NCBI RefSeq assembly: GCF_036320965.1
Contig: NC_092239.1
Location: forward strand, 5,770,320-5,834,319
Direction: 5' to 3'
From: Panulirus ornatus
Taxonomy: Eukaryota > Arthropoda > Malacostraca > Decapoda > Palinuridae
Length of the DNA stretch: 64,000 nt
Every line of letters begins with the position of its first letter. The stretch's first letter is position 1. A program made the translations under genes and the position numbers. This document shows, in pieces, positions 35,401-46,568 of the stretch. The notes beneath the pieces are model-generated. The model searched no databases. It was not told the origin of the DNA and worked only from the letters and a program-made list of their open reading frames with translations.

Positions 35401-37494
35401 CATAAGTGGTGCTTCTTGCATGATATTGTGGTAGCAAATGGATTGATTAGGGTATGAATATGCCAGTTCTAACAACAGATTTATGTTTCCATTCATAGAT
35501 CACTACTGTCAGTGGGGTATTTGTTTTAGTTAGAGTTACACATTAACTATTCAGGTGGTTTTAAGAAGTGTTGAACCATTTGAACCAAGTCTGATATTGA
35601 ATCCCTCTGCAGTCTTGGTTAATGAGGCTTGTACCAGCTGAATATATGAGAAATAAAGCTTTAACACTTATGACTTAGAAATGTGAACTTTTTTTTTCTT
35701 CAGCAATCCCAAGGGAGAATGGCACTCAAAATTTTATTTTGGACCGTCTTTGTTAGTGACTGTAGTTTGTTTTTGATACAGTAAGTATTGTAGTATGAGA
35801 AATGGCTGAAATTGCCATAAATGTGAGTGGGCAATAAATCCCTCATAAGTGCAGCATAATCAAATAGGATGTGAATGTAGAAGTAAACTTGGTAAGGATG
35901 GAGACAGATAAGCTGAACAACAACTTTAGCCATTTCCCTTTTCACTCAGCAACAGGGATTACACCAAGCACATCTTAAGGGAGGGGTGACGTATCTTCCT
36001 GCAAGCTTTAAATGTTTTTCATTGTATTTGTCAGAGTGGCTACATCCAGCCTCATTCTGTTTAATGGTGCAAAGCCTTTAAGAGACATATGGCTTTCAAA
36101 GGTTGATCTTAGGGTTTAAAAAATAATAAGGTCACCCTTTTCATAACTACCAAGTGGATGAGAGTCGGTTAAATTCAATGAAATTCAAAATGTTAGATCT
36201 GCACAGTAAAAATATATTTTGTACTTGAATCCAATGACTATGTTTATTTTACTGCCATATCAATAAACAGACACAGGGTTGCACTTGTTTGAGTCAATGC
36301 ATACTGTATGGAAAATTTTGCAAAATATGAGTATTATCTATATTCATAGCCACATTAAAGTAATTTGATATTTGACATGTCTCACAATAATTAGCACATG
36401 GAGTCCCTCAGAATACCCTCTTCTTACCAGCCTCCACAACTCTGCTGGACTCTTCATCCTAGTATCAAATCATATGCCCTGCCTCTGCAAATATTCCCTC
36501 TCACCACACAAGTATGCTCTGTCATTTTTTCACATACCTACATATTTCCTCTTTCACTTTCATTTTATCAACCGCCTTCCTCACAAAGAACACTTCTTTT
36601 GTCCAACTACCCTAGTCTTGTGCACATGACACAAAATCTGTTTCGATTGTATCTGTTCTATAGCCCTTCCTCTCCTTCTGACCCATGGTAAATTAAGATA
36701 AGATTATTTGAAGTGCACCATTTTAGACAGTTCTCGCCATGAATGATGGCTCACAACATTTTCTTCCGACATTTAAAACTTCGCAATTGTGTGCCTCACA
36801 TTTTCTAATACATCATTTTCTATCTTCCCTGGTAAACGTACTCATCATTTATGTCCAACTGTATTTCAAAGCCCGATTCCCCCTTGAGCTCAATTACTGT
36901 CTGCTGCATATATATATCTACACTCAGCTTTATCATTAATGGAGCTAAATTTGCCCAATTTTCTTAAATATATGTGATTTCTGTTCTTATTACAGTACAC
37001 ATGAAATGACATTCCTAGTGTCCAATGCCCCCATGAAATTTTTTCTTTATCAATATCTACTGATAGCCACAACCATTTACAATTGTGGCAATGTATGTGT
37101 GATGAAAAGATACTCCAAAGTTAACCATAAATCATTCATTCACTCTAATGTCTTTGCTGATGATAATGTTATCTGGCATAACTTCTTGATGTTAGGATAA
37201 GCAGTTTAACTAAGCTACAAAGGAAAGGCTGAATTGAGTTCTTTAATACTGGAAGACCACCATAGCATGTAATAAGCGAAAATAGCTACAGAATATGAGA
37301 AATGCAACTTCAGGTAGAGCTGTAAATGCATGGAACAAGCTGAAACGAACTAAAGATAGGCTCAAATAAAGTGTGATGCAGCAAAAGATTTAAGTCTGCT
37401 TCATTAGTGATTTTCATGTAATGCATAAATACATAATTGATGTGGAGTTCAGTAGATCAAATTGAGCAGGATGAGCATCACCATTAGTTGTTCC

Positions 37495-37925
37495 TTATAT
37501 GTATTGTACAGGGTGAAGGATTAGTCGTTTCCCACCATTTCTTAAAGTTTGGGACACAAAGCGAGGGTTACATAATTGCCTCCATGGCTTATACAAGATT
37601 ATGGACACAGCGTTCCCATCTCCTATCTTACAAAATGAAGGGTACATCATACCCTTCCATGGGTAAAACTGGATGTAGAATACAACATTTTTTCCCAGTA
37701 TTTCAAACAATGAAGGATACGCCGATACATTTCATGGAACACAGATGGTTTAAGACAATATCTTGGTCTATCCTTCAAGTTGTATGAATCAATGTTTTCT
37801 CCTTTGCTTCATGGAAGGTTAAGGTATAGCATTTTCTTCTTTGTATCTTAAATGATGATTGCGCCTTCCTTCATATATCGTACTATGTAAAGGGTAGAAT
37901 GACTCCCTTAATGTAACCATAGCCT
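37495..37925 (+). repeat. Degenerate tandem array, about 75-base unit
   Basis: Units are marked by AATGAAGGGTACATCATACC / AATGAAGGATACGCCGATAC, a following TTCCATGG/TTCATGGAA and a later CCCAGTATTTC/GTTCCCATCTCC. They start near 37557, 37633, 37709, 37785 and 37850. It directly precedes an (AT)n run. Confidence 0.5.
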
Positions 37926-37957
37926 AAGGGTACATAGTCTTCCGCCGTGTACCAAGA

Positions 37958-37960
<3 letters not shown>

Positions 37961-38033
<73 letters not shown>
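37961..38033 (+). repeat. (AT)n microsatellite
   Basis: About 36 AT units upstream of RpS12, about 250 bases before its proposed transcription start. Confidence 0.97.
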
Positions 38034-38037
<4 letters not shown>

Positions 38038-38286
38038 CCGACATGGCACGAACAGAAGTTTCATTTATCATGGACTGTTGCCCATAAGAATACGTTTGAA
38101 TTTTTCGCATGCATGAGCAACAACATATCGTATATCTGAAAAGTATTACCTTTGGTGAAGAGAAATCATTGGCTTTCTTCAATGATGCAATTGGGTAGGT
38201 TATATTACATATATAAGAGAATGTTGAATGCAAAATTCGATTATATTAAAGCATGCGCTTCTCTGACTTCCTCTGTTTAAGGTTTA

Positions 38287-38352
38287 CCTTCTGGATTTCT
38301 CCTGCGGTTCTGTCTTTCGCTGAGTTGCTCTTATGGACGAACGTTGTTAATC
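38287..38352 (+). promoter_or_regulatory. RpS12 non-coding first exon with TOP-like start (tentative)
   Basis: A pyrimidine-rich stretch (CCTTCTGGATTTCTCCTG) is followed by a donor TAATC|GTGAGT at 38352/38353. The coding exon at 39825 starts after a strong acceptor and has only 21 untranslated bases, so an upstream leader exon is required. A start at a C in CCTTCT would make a 5'-terminal oligopyrimidine leader as in other ribosomal protein genes. The transcription start is inferred. The leader holds a short upstream ATG (at 38333) closed by TAA five codons later. Confidence 0.45.
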
Positions 38353-41300
38353 GTGAGTATGAAGTGTATCACTGTTCATCCTTTTGATTCTCGAATATTT
38401 CTCGTATATTATAGTGAAAAGCAATGAAACATGGCACAGGAGACGATTTGATGTTGAATCAATGGGTGATTGTGGAAATCCTAGAAGATAATAGGTGAAG
38501 ATTCCCTGACATGCCTCCTTTCTGTGCGTTGGTCTAGGTAAACAAACTTGATATTTTCTTGTTTATGGTTTATGTTCATCAGTGGCTACTGATTCCCCCT
38601 TGATTATAAGCAGCCACAGAAAGAAATAAAAGGCGCTTTTATGAAAATATTAAGGAAGGGTACGCTGAGTCGATTGAATTATGGCGTTCTTGATGCGTAT
38701 TTTTCGTTTGCTCTTGTATGAAGAACACTTTTGGTGTAAAACATATGTATAACACAAAATGGTTAGCTTTTACTGAAGTTATGTAAGTAATTGAAAGACA
38801 ATAAATGGTCTACAAATCTTAAGCATGATTAATTTTACTTTGGTGTTTAGGTGAGAGCATGGCACAAGGTGTTGGTGATAACCTCAGTGTATTTTTTTGT
38901 ATTTTTTTTTTTTTTAACCACAACTTGTTCATGTTTTAAAGATCTGAGGAGCAATAAATTGTAAGATTTTTATTGAATGACGGATAGAGTAAAGTTTAAG
39001 TGGTAATGCTTATAGAAGGTACAGTTCGAGGTATTGTATAAGTATGGCGAAATTTGAGTACAGATGCACCTCTTTCAAGATATTGTAAGTAATGGAATTG
39101 GGTGCCAATGAATTCAATACAATGCGTATTGCTGGTCGAGAGTTGGAGTTTAGGTATAGCAGAGTGAAGGGTCAAAGCACTCGTATTGAGGTAAGATTGT
39201 AAGATAGACGGTCGTAATGTTTAATAGAATTTATTTGTTAGTTTGCTTCCTTAGTGTGTTCGAGATGATCTAATGTGTGATTATTGGTGTAGCATTTTTT
39301 TTTTATGCAGGATAATGGGGAGGGCTTCGAAGTGGAGGAAAATTGTGTGTAAGAAAAACTTGCCATAGAAACTTGAAGATGTAGGTAATGCTTTTGTAAC
39401 ATATTTAAATATAGGAATGATGTGTATAATATTGAAAACTCAGTTTTGAGTGAAATAGGAAAATCGCACTTGAGAGTGGTAACGACTCTGGAAGCAAAAT
39501 GCTCATCATAACCCTAGAAAATGCCTGTCCCTATCCTTAAATATTTAAGATTTGCTAATTAGGTAATACCTTTGAAGATTTGAAACCTATAAAACTTTGT
39601 GTGTTTTGGCCTAAATGGTGAAACAATTCACTATTGGTCACCTGGGATACTGTGGTTCACATGTTCATTTTAATTTTAGTTGACGTTAAGCATCATTTTT
39701 GTAGTACGTAATCTGATTCAAGCATAGATGCGACTATTTTTGTTTGAATTTTCCAATTTTTGTTCAAAACCTTATTCAATTTTTTAGTCTCCCTTGTTAT
39801 ACATAGTCATCTCTCTCATTTCAGGCGGACATCCTACAATTCAGCATGTCTGACGTGGAAGGGTTAGTAGATGCTTCTTTCTGTACAATATTGTTATTTA
39901 TCAGAAATGGATGATTCCATTGAATTGTACTTGATTAGTTCATGTAGTTGTATTATATGCAAAGTACTTTAGTAACTAATATTGACTAATCTCATTACAG
40001 AGACGTTAGTGTTCCCATGGCTGTCGGTGGCTCAATGGACTTGAACACCGCAGTCCAGGAAGTACTGAAGCAGGCACTTATGGAAAATGGGCTTGCTCAT
40101 GGACTCCATGAGGCTGTCAAAGCTCTGGATAAGTAAGCAGATAATGGTTTAATAGAATTATTTTCTGAGTATTTAATTTAGTTAGATCAAGTAGATTACC
40201 TTCCTGCACAAAACGCGTCTTGCCCAAGGGTGGCTTGGGTTACTTTGTTGGCTCAAGTTGCTGTGTGATGGCTTAGACTGTGCAAGGGAAGAAGAGAAAT
40301 GATCTTCCCTAAAATGGTCCCCCAGGACCTCTTTCTTAATGTCCAATTGGGGTTGAGCTAAATAGGGTGGATACAATTGTGGAAATGTGCATCCATTTGT
40401 GAAAGTAGTTTTTTAAGTACAAAGACTTCAGTTTTATGAATTTAATATTGGCTTCATAAAGTATGGTATGAATGACATTGGAGTTATGAAACTTAAGAAA
40501 ACATTGTTTTAATTTCATGATACAATACCTTGTTTGAGATACATGATGCAATACCTCGTCACAGATAGGAATTCAAACCATGATATAGTAGATTGATTTC
40601 CCATCATCAAATGATTATGGTTCTGAATTTTTTTTAACACTCATACCCTCAATAGTGCATTGGTCAGCAGTTGCATCCACAAGTCTTATGAACCTGGGTT
40701 AAAATCTTGGACAGGGCAGCCAGACCAAAGCCAACCTAGCTGTTCATTCTCTCTCTGGGGATGATCAGTGAATGAGCACTGTATCTAGGTGTATCTAGGT
40801 GCGTTTTGGTTATGACATGGTATTTACCATATACACTGTTCAAAGGTGGTGCTTTACTTAATTGAACTCTCCTCACAAGCAGGTTATTAGTATAACAAGG
40901 CAAAGGTGAACCAGTCCTCTGATTTCTGTGTCATATGGAATTTGATAAGAATTTGAATAAGTGAAATTGTCTTGTTAAAAAGGTAAAAGTGGTTAGCAAT
41001 TGTAGTTGTAACCTTGCAGGCAGTTGGGATTATTAGCTGGTGCTCTGAAGGTTGCTTGAAGAGGGGAAGACTGGCGAGGCTGTGACAGAATGGGGAGGGA
41101 GGGATGCATAGGCGCAAGCAAGAAATTTCACCAAATCAGAAATTGTGCCGTTTGTTGAGTTACAAAGGTATTAGTATTGCCATTTATTTTAATGGATTAT
41201 TTGGTTTGAAATTTTAGATAAATGAAGCAATAACACCATGATAAATTTTACTCTAATATTCTTATTATCTTGAGCATTGAGAACCAATTTTAGTAATATT

Positions 41301-43587
41301 ACATTAACTGATTATTACATTTGATTATTTTTATAATTCTTTTTATACTTGTGTAGATATAAAGCAGAGTTTTGTACATGTCTTTCTACATTCTCATTCC
41401 ATATATCATAACATTTATATTGATACTCATATATGACAAACATGTTGGTCTCAAGTTATCTAAATGATTATAGATGTTCAAAGCTATTATAAAGTCTCGT
41501 TAGTCTTAGATGGCAGAGGTAGTTATTTTGTCAAGACTGCTCTGGTTTTTATATTAATTGTGTTCTTTCTCGATGTACCCCAGGCGCAAGGCTGTATTGT
41601 GTTTGTTGGCAAACAACTGTGATGAGCCTGGCTACTCCAAGTTAGTTGAGGCTTTGTGCCAAGAGCATCAAATCAGACTTCTAAAAGTGGATTCAAACAA
41701 AATGCTGGGTGAATGGGCTGGGCTCTGCAAAATTGATCGTGAAGGAAAGGCTCGTAAAGTTGTTGGCTGCTCCTGTGTTGTTGTTACTGTAAGTATGGAT
41801 GCTTAATTCTCATGTCAGTTTGTGTGGATGTGTGTGCACATTGCTTTATTATCATGGAAAGTTTTTCGTTGCTAGAATAACCAGCAAAGAGAGTCAGGCA
41901 GCATTAATGGTGTTTACAAATCTTATGTTTTTGTGTTCATTTTCTAATTGGTGAGGGAGCAGATGATGAATGGCCTGTTTCTCACATCCTCTCTCCCGCT
42001 ATCATTTATGATTCTCTTAAACTAGAACCCACCCCCCTATCCACAGCCAAACTTTCCTTAAATATTTCTAGAGTTTGTCTGTGACATGACAGGTCCTCAA
42101 AACTGGGATTTGGTATTACCCAAGGAGTACTAAAGGGCAATGGAGGTTGGATATTGTGCTCTACAAAGGAGTTTTCTGAAGTGGAATTATGATTGGGTGA
42201 TCATCACTTTTGTGGTTATCAAGGAATGGAAAATTAAGTCTTAAGCAAGGATTCTTGTCTTAACTAAATGCTTCCTTGTTTTGGTATTAAGTTGTGTGAA
42301 AGAAATTAGGTGCATTGTTATGATGGCATATGTTTGTATGAGATTGATTTTATTAAAATGTAATAGCATAACTGAAGCAAGTAACAAGAGTATAAATATT
42401 TTGATTTCATGATTTGAATAGTTGAGCCTATGGTTTAAAAAAGAAAGTGGTAAGAATCCATATAGTTATGATCACATCTTCCATCGCAGAAGCCTGATAA
42501 ATTAACATTGAATGCTCTTTGGATAGAACATATGCATGAGTGAAAATGAAGAAATATTGATAGATGCAATATAGGAATTTCTTAATTTTAAGCCATTGAA
42601 TTAGTATATTTGCAGATTCCCTTCCTGCACAAAACGCGTCTTGCCTAAGGGCGACTGGTTAATTTAATCAGTTGCACATTGATGGCTTGGACTGTGCAAG
42701 GGAAGGAGATAAATGATCGTCCCCTACAAGCTCCTACAGGACCTCTTTCTTAATGTCCAATTGTGGTTGAGCTAGATGGGGAAGATACAGATCGGATGAT
42801 GTACTCTCAGTTCTGAGAAAGTATGTTATTAAAAGGAATTTTAGTGATAGTGAAGGTGCCTTTGTAGCTTAACCACTCAGATTTAGTAACTGGTAACAAT
42901 AGCCAATACGTGTAAAAGGGACTAAAAGTAATTGCTAATAACTGCAGTTCTAAACAGGAGACAGAAATGTAGATTGGGCAGTAGATTTTGTGGAGTTCAT
43001 ATTCATTTTGAATTCATGCTACAGGATCCATTTCCTGGTTATTTACAGTATTGTACTATGTCTGCATATCCTTTTCCTTGGTTTTTGTAAAGTTTAATTA
43101 AGGTAGATTAAGTAGTTAACTTGTATATAATAATTTGTCCAGTATACTTGTATGCAATTGCTGCTCAAATTATAGGAATATAAACCTTAGTATATCAGTG
43201 ACGTTCCCCCCCATTGTTTCAGGATCATGGAAAGGAGACCCAGGCTTATGACGTAGTGAATGAATACTTCAAGAAAAGGGGACAATAAGGAATTCACGTG
43301 ACCTAACTGTGTAATGCGTAAGTATCTTTAGGATGTTGCTTGTTTTTTTATGACAGCACATGATGATCAATTTTTGCAGAATTACCATGTTGTTTAAATA
43401 AGCTGATTTAATGAGTCTGACAGCCTTATCATTGCTTTAGACTGATGTTTCGATAGCATTTCACTGTCATTATTTTCTCATTTCAGGTCACAGAGGAGAC
43501 ATTCGTCCTACCAATTACCTGAACCAAAACTGTATCCTGTCATGCTCTTTTAAAGGGCCACTGGAACCATATATGAAATAAAGTGAA
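38287..43587 (+). CDS. RpS12: Ribosomal protein eS12 (40S subunit), complete gene
   Basis: Coding exons 39846-39862, 40001-40132, 41584-41788 and 43223-43288 join to 140 codons (139 aa including Met), the same length as I recall for insect RpS12. The protein starts [16 protein letters not shown]. It contains [70 protein letters not shown] and [10 protein letters not shown], all signature eS12 segments of the L7Ae-like fold. It is a component of the small ribosomal subunit. All junctions are GT-AG with matching phases (2, 2, 0). The gene has a non-coding leader exon, an intron in the 3' UTR and an AATAAA. Introns 3 and 4 (leader intron counted as 1) each carry a snoRNA-like element, as is common for ribosomal protein host genes. 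No paralogue would fit better. Confidence 0.97.
39030..39380 (+). mobile_element. Possible very old LINE relic in RpS12 leader intron
   Basis: AGGTATAGCAGAGTGAAGGG followed by TCAAAGC resembles the LINE segment coding RYSRVEGQ. Little else is alignable by eye. Confidence 0.3.
39825..39862 (+). CDS. RpS12: RpS12 exon 2 (start codon)
   Basis: Acceptor CTCTCTCATTTCAG, start ATG at 39846 encoding MSDVEG, donor GG|GTTAGT (phase 2). The first 21 bases are untranslated. Confidence 0.92.
40001..40132 (+). CDS. RpS12: RpS12 exon 3
   Basis: Acceptor CTCATTACAG, donor AA|GTAAGC. Encodes [20 protein letters not shown] through HEAVKALDK, the N-terminal helices of eS12. Confidence 0.97.
40199..40378 (+). 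ncRNA. Putative box H/ACA snoRNA, copy 1, in RpS12 intron 3
   Basis: Hairpin 1 is closed by CTTCC/GGAAG and TGCAC/GTGCA (40200-40209 with 40280-40291) and topped by a 12-bp stem, 40230-40241 with 40250-40261, all Watson-Crick or GU. A hinge AGAGAA at 40293-40298 fits the H box ANANNA. Hairpin 2 is closed by CCCTA/TAGGG (40307-40311 with 40363-40367), and an ACA at 40373-40375 lies three bases from the proposed 3' end. It is shorter than its intron (40133-41583) and on the sense strand, as expected for splicing-dependent snoRNA release. At about 180 nt it is longer than a typical H/ACA RNA. Target unknown. Its paralogue in the next intron supports function. Confidence 0.72.
40640..40835 (+). 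mobile_element. Possible tRNA-derived SINE in RpS12 intron 3
   Basis: ATTGGTCAGCAGTTG resembles an RNA polymerase III A box and GGGTTAAAATC a B box, at tRNA-like spacing. AGCTGTTCATTCTCTCTCTG follows, also seen in diverged form near 9130 (AGCCGTTCATCCTCC). A duplicated ATCTAGGTGT lies near the end. Confidence 0.45.
41584..41788 (+). CDS. RpS12: RpS12 exon 4
   Basis: Acceptor GATGTACCCCAG, donor ACT|GTAAGT. Encodes [20 protein letters not shown] through [11 protein letters not shown], the most conserved core of eS12. Confidence 0.98.
42620..42792 (+). ncRNA. Putative box H/ACA snoRNA, copy 2, in RpS12 intron 4
   Basis: It shares two blocks exactly with copy 1: 25 bases at 42621-42645 and 26 bases at 42738-42763. 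Between them sequence diverges but structure persists: apical stem GCGACTGGTT/AATCAGTTGC (42651-42660 with 42666-42675), outer stem CTTCC-TGCAC with GTGCA-AG-GGAAG, H box AGATAA at 42707-42712, second hairpin with AGCTC/GAGCT (42729-42733 with 42769-42773) and CCCC/GGGG at its base, and ACA at 42787-42789. Compensatory changes against copy 1 argue for selection on RNA structure. Guide targets are not identified. Confidence 0.72.
43223..43317 (+). CDS. RpS12: RpS12 exon 5 (C-terminus, stop, start of 3' UTR)
   Basis: Acceptor CCATTGTTTCAG. Encodes [20 protein letters not shown] plus Q and a TAA at 43286-43288. A donor GC|GTAAGT at 43318 lies 29 bases after the stop, too close for strong exon-junction-dependent decay. 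Confidence 0.95.
43487..43587 (+). terminator. RpS12 last (3' UTR) exon and poly(A) signal
   Basis: A strong acceptor (TTTTCTCATTTCAG) ends at 43486. The poly(A) signal AATAAA is at 43577-43582, followed by GTGAAAAAAAGGGGGTTGATG, a plausible cleavage and GT-rich region. The exact end is inferred. Confidence 0.75.
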
Positions 43588-44839
43588 AAAAAGGGGGTTG
43601 ATGTTTCATTACCAAATTGCTGTTTCACCTTTACCAGATTTTTGAAAAGTTGATACAAAATCAATGTTGGAATGGTTAATGCCAAATCAGATGATAGGAT
43701 TTGGATCTGTTGCAGGAAACTGTGGAGTGGACGGTTGCTGAATGAAAGTTATTTAATCGGTCAAGGGAGGAACTGGAGCATTTTAGATGCCTTTCGGTGG
43801 ACATGATTGGATGAAATAGAAATAAGCCAAGGCAAGGAAGATGAAAACGGTGTATATAAGAAATTGTAGAGGGATTAGATGATTTAGGCATAGGTCAGTA
43901 AATTAACGTATATAAGTCGGAAGTGATGGGATATAACGTGTGCAGTTAATAAGCTGTGACAGGTATTAAAAAAACATGATCACAAAGTTACCTATTAAAG
44001 TGTTATTTAGTGACATGTATTGAGATAAAATCTAATGGTTTTAATTTATTATTAAAAATAAAATTGTAATTGCACCATTAGGACAGGTCCTTGTTCAATA
44101 GCATTTTTTGGCATCATACTTATAATATATTATTATGATGTAATGAATCAGTGTAAGTTGTATTTGTAAATTAATAAATTTGTCGCCTCTTATTTTCAAG
44201 AAAAAATAAAGCTTTGACTTCAGGTAAAACTCCGTTATACATGCGCTATTTTTTAATTACTTATTATGCAACATGAATGAATTTGTAATATATTATATGT
44301 AGTTAAACTGCTTAATCAGAAAATACTGTAGCTCGGCTAATCTTTTAGTGCTTGCGTAATTATTATAAGTTAATATTATAGAATACGAGAATTAGCTCTG
44401 TAAATTATTTCAGCGATAGCGGTATATATTTCGCGATTTACTGCATATCTCAATCATTTACTACATTCGTGATTTTTAGAGAACTGTTTTGTAAAAGTTT
44501 ATGCAGTGATATTTATCGGTAGCTTTAGCTTATTTTATGGGATTGCTTAGGTTTTGTTTCACAGGCACTAGAAGACAATATTAGAGCTTCATCAATAGCA
44601 TTACAGTTGACATCCACAGATGACACCAGAATAAAGACCATTTCCCCGAAATACTTATGTACTGTGGAATTGTGAAGGGCTGGGAGGAGAAAGTGTTGCT
44701 TTGATTATAGGAACTAAACTAGAGATATTTCAAAGTCCGATGATCAGATAAATATGATTATCTTAAGACATTATTTGGTAAAGAGGTGTGATAGAAAATG
44801 CAGGTTATAGGTTTCAAGCTAGGGCATATATGTGATATA
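43588..44839. other. Intergenic region between RpS12 and the LINE insertion
   Basis: AT-rich, no coding exon or RNA gene recognised. Confidence 0.6.
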
Positions 44840-45979
44840 TATGTGTGGGAGGCAAGTTGTTAGAAGCAGTGAAAAGTTTTTATCGAGGATGTAAGGCATG
44901 TGTACGTGTAGGAAGAGAGGAAAGTGATTGGTTCTCAGTGAATGTAGGTTTGCGGCAGGGGTGTGTGATGTCTCCATGGTTGTTTAATTTGTTTATGGAT
45001 GGGGTTGTTAGGGAGGTGAATGCAAGCGTTTTGGAAAGAGGGGCAAGTATGAAGTCTGTTGGGGATGAGAGAGCTTGGGAAGTGAGTCAGTTGTTGTTCG
45101 CTGATGATACAGCGCTGGTGGCTGATTCATGTGAGAAACTGCAGAAGCTGGTGACTGAGTTTGGTAAAGTGTGTGAAAGAAGAAAGTTAAGAGTAAATGT
45201 GAATAAGAGCAAGGTTATTAGGTACAGTAGGGTTGAGAGTCAATTCAATTGGGAGGTGAGTTTGAATGGAGAAAAACTGGAGGAAGTTAAGTGTTTTAGA
45301 TATCTGGGAGTGGATCTGGCAGCGGATGGAACCATGGAAGCGGAAGTGGATCATAGGGTGGGGGAGGGGGCGAAAATTCTGGGAGCCTTGAAGAATGTGT
45401 GGAAGTCGAGAACATTATCTCGGAAAGCAAAAATGGGTATGTTTGAAGGAATAATGGTTCCAACAATGTTGTATGGTTGCGAGGCGTGGACTATGGATAG
45501 AGTTGTGCGCAGGAGGATGGATGTGCTGGAAATGAGATGTTTGAGGACAATGTGTGGTGTGAGGTGGTTTGATCGAGTAAGTAACGTAAGGGTAAGAGAG
45601 ATGTGTGGAAATAAAAAGAGCGTGGTTGAGAGAGCAGAAGAGGGTGTTTTGAAATGGTTTGGTCACATGGAGAGAATGAGTGAGGAAAGATTGACCAAGA
45701 GGATATATGTGTCGGAGGTGGAGGGAACGAGGAGAAGAGGGAGACCAAATTGGAGGTGGAAAGATGGAGTGAAAAAGATTTTGTGTGATCGGGGCCTGAA
45801 CATGCAGGAGGGCAAAGAATAGAGTGAATTGGAGCGATGTGGTATACCGGGGTTGACGTGCTGTCAGTGGATTGAATCAAGGCATGTGTATGGGGGTGGG
45901 TTGGGCCATTTCTTTCGTCTGTTTCCTTGCGCTACCTCGCAAACGCGGGAGACAGCGGCAAAAAAAAAAAAAAAAAAAA
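44840..45979 (+). mobile_element. Non-LTR retrotransposon (RTE-like?), 5'-truncated copy C with reverse transcriptase ORF
   Basis: The frame 44845-45822 (325 codons) starts inside the reverse transcriptase. It has LRQGCVMSPWLFNLFMDGVV (domain 4), VSQLLFADDTALVADSCEKL (FADD catalytic motif), KVIRYSR, FRYLGVDLAADG, then PTMLYGCEAW and RRRGRPNWRWKDGVK, a C-terminal block common in RTE-type and related LINEs. The frame ends early because, against the copy at 24613-25604, 11 bases are missing near 45811 between GGAGGG repeats. A further stretch of about 80 bases is missing near 45887 between CATGTG repeats. The 3' tail (CCTTGCGCTACCTCGCAAACG) ends in an A-run at 45960-45979. The clade call is from memory and hedged. 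Confidence 0.9.
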
Positions 45980-46507
45980 CTAATTTGTGTGTGTGTGTGG
46001 TTTCATCAGCATTTACGTTGTATGATACCCTGTGATATTTGTGACAATTGAAAAGAGATTCAAAATAAGATGAAATATTATATACATTAAAATTTTCTAC
46101 AAGGCTGCTCTCTCCTGCAACTCGCATCATGTATAACTGATTCAGCTTGTCATTTGTGCTCCACCTTCACGCTTAGCATGAAATAATGTAGCTGGCCTTA
46201 TACAGTCCCCCTTTCTATCATACTCTGAATCTATCTTATCCAAACATAAATTTCGAGATGATGTAACATGTGCCGCCGCAGGTATCTGCTGTTGCGAGCA
46301 CGCTAGTTATATTAAGCGCCAGGATCGTGCAATATAAACATCTTGATTGTGTGCGCTACCTTGGCTACCGCCGTCTGCTGGACGTAGCACTTTCTCTAAA
46401 AGAATACGGCAATGTTTCCAGTGTCTTTCTTAACGAGACATGCAGAACGATTAAGTGACTCGGTTAGATTACTACGGAAATGGAAATTTCGTGGGAACAA
46501 GATCAAT
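45980..46507. other. Upstream region of ACAD8
   Basis: Contains the ACAD8 promoter by position. Richer in GC at 46270-46440. An upstream ATG at 46480 overlaps the main start out of frame. No TATA box stands out. Confidence 0.5.
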
Positions 46508-46568
46508 ATGTTGCACAAGAGTCAGTCAAAAGGTGTCTTAGCAAGACACTTCGTCACTTCCTTTGACC
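46508..46568 (+). CDS. ACAD8: ACAD8 exon 1 (mitochondrial targeting sequence)
   Basis: ATG at 46508; donor C|GTAAGT at 46569 with phase 1 matching exon 2. An upstream out-of-frame ATG at 46480 opens a 28-codon frame that overlaps this start. The transcription start is not known. Confidence 0.7.

Larger units (their letters stand above)
29931..38286. other. Receptor 3' flank and intergenic region
   Basis: Follows the receptor stop. Candidate poly(A) signals occur (for example AATAAA near 35651) but none is decisive. Contains SINE, LINE-tail and R2 relics (31850-32470), the 75-base array and the (AT)n run. No conserved coding exon seen. Confidence 0.6.

Noticed and set aside
40199..40378. Interpreting the RpS12 intron elements as a transposon pair
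   Set aside because: Only seen in this host gene within the window, both in sense, with conserved boxes and compensatory stem changes and no target-site duplication; a genome search is still needed to exclude it fully.
46270..46458. 62-codon frame as the ACAD8 N-terminus
   Set aside because: It ends in a stop before any donor in phase with exon 2; the ATG at 46508 joins in phase and gives a presequence-like start.
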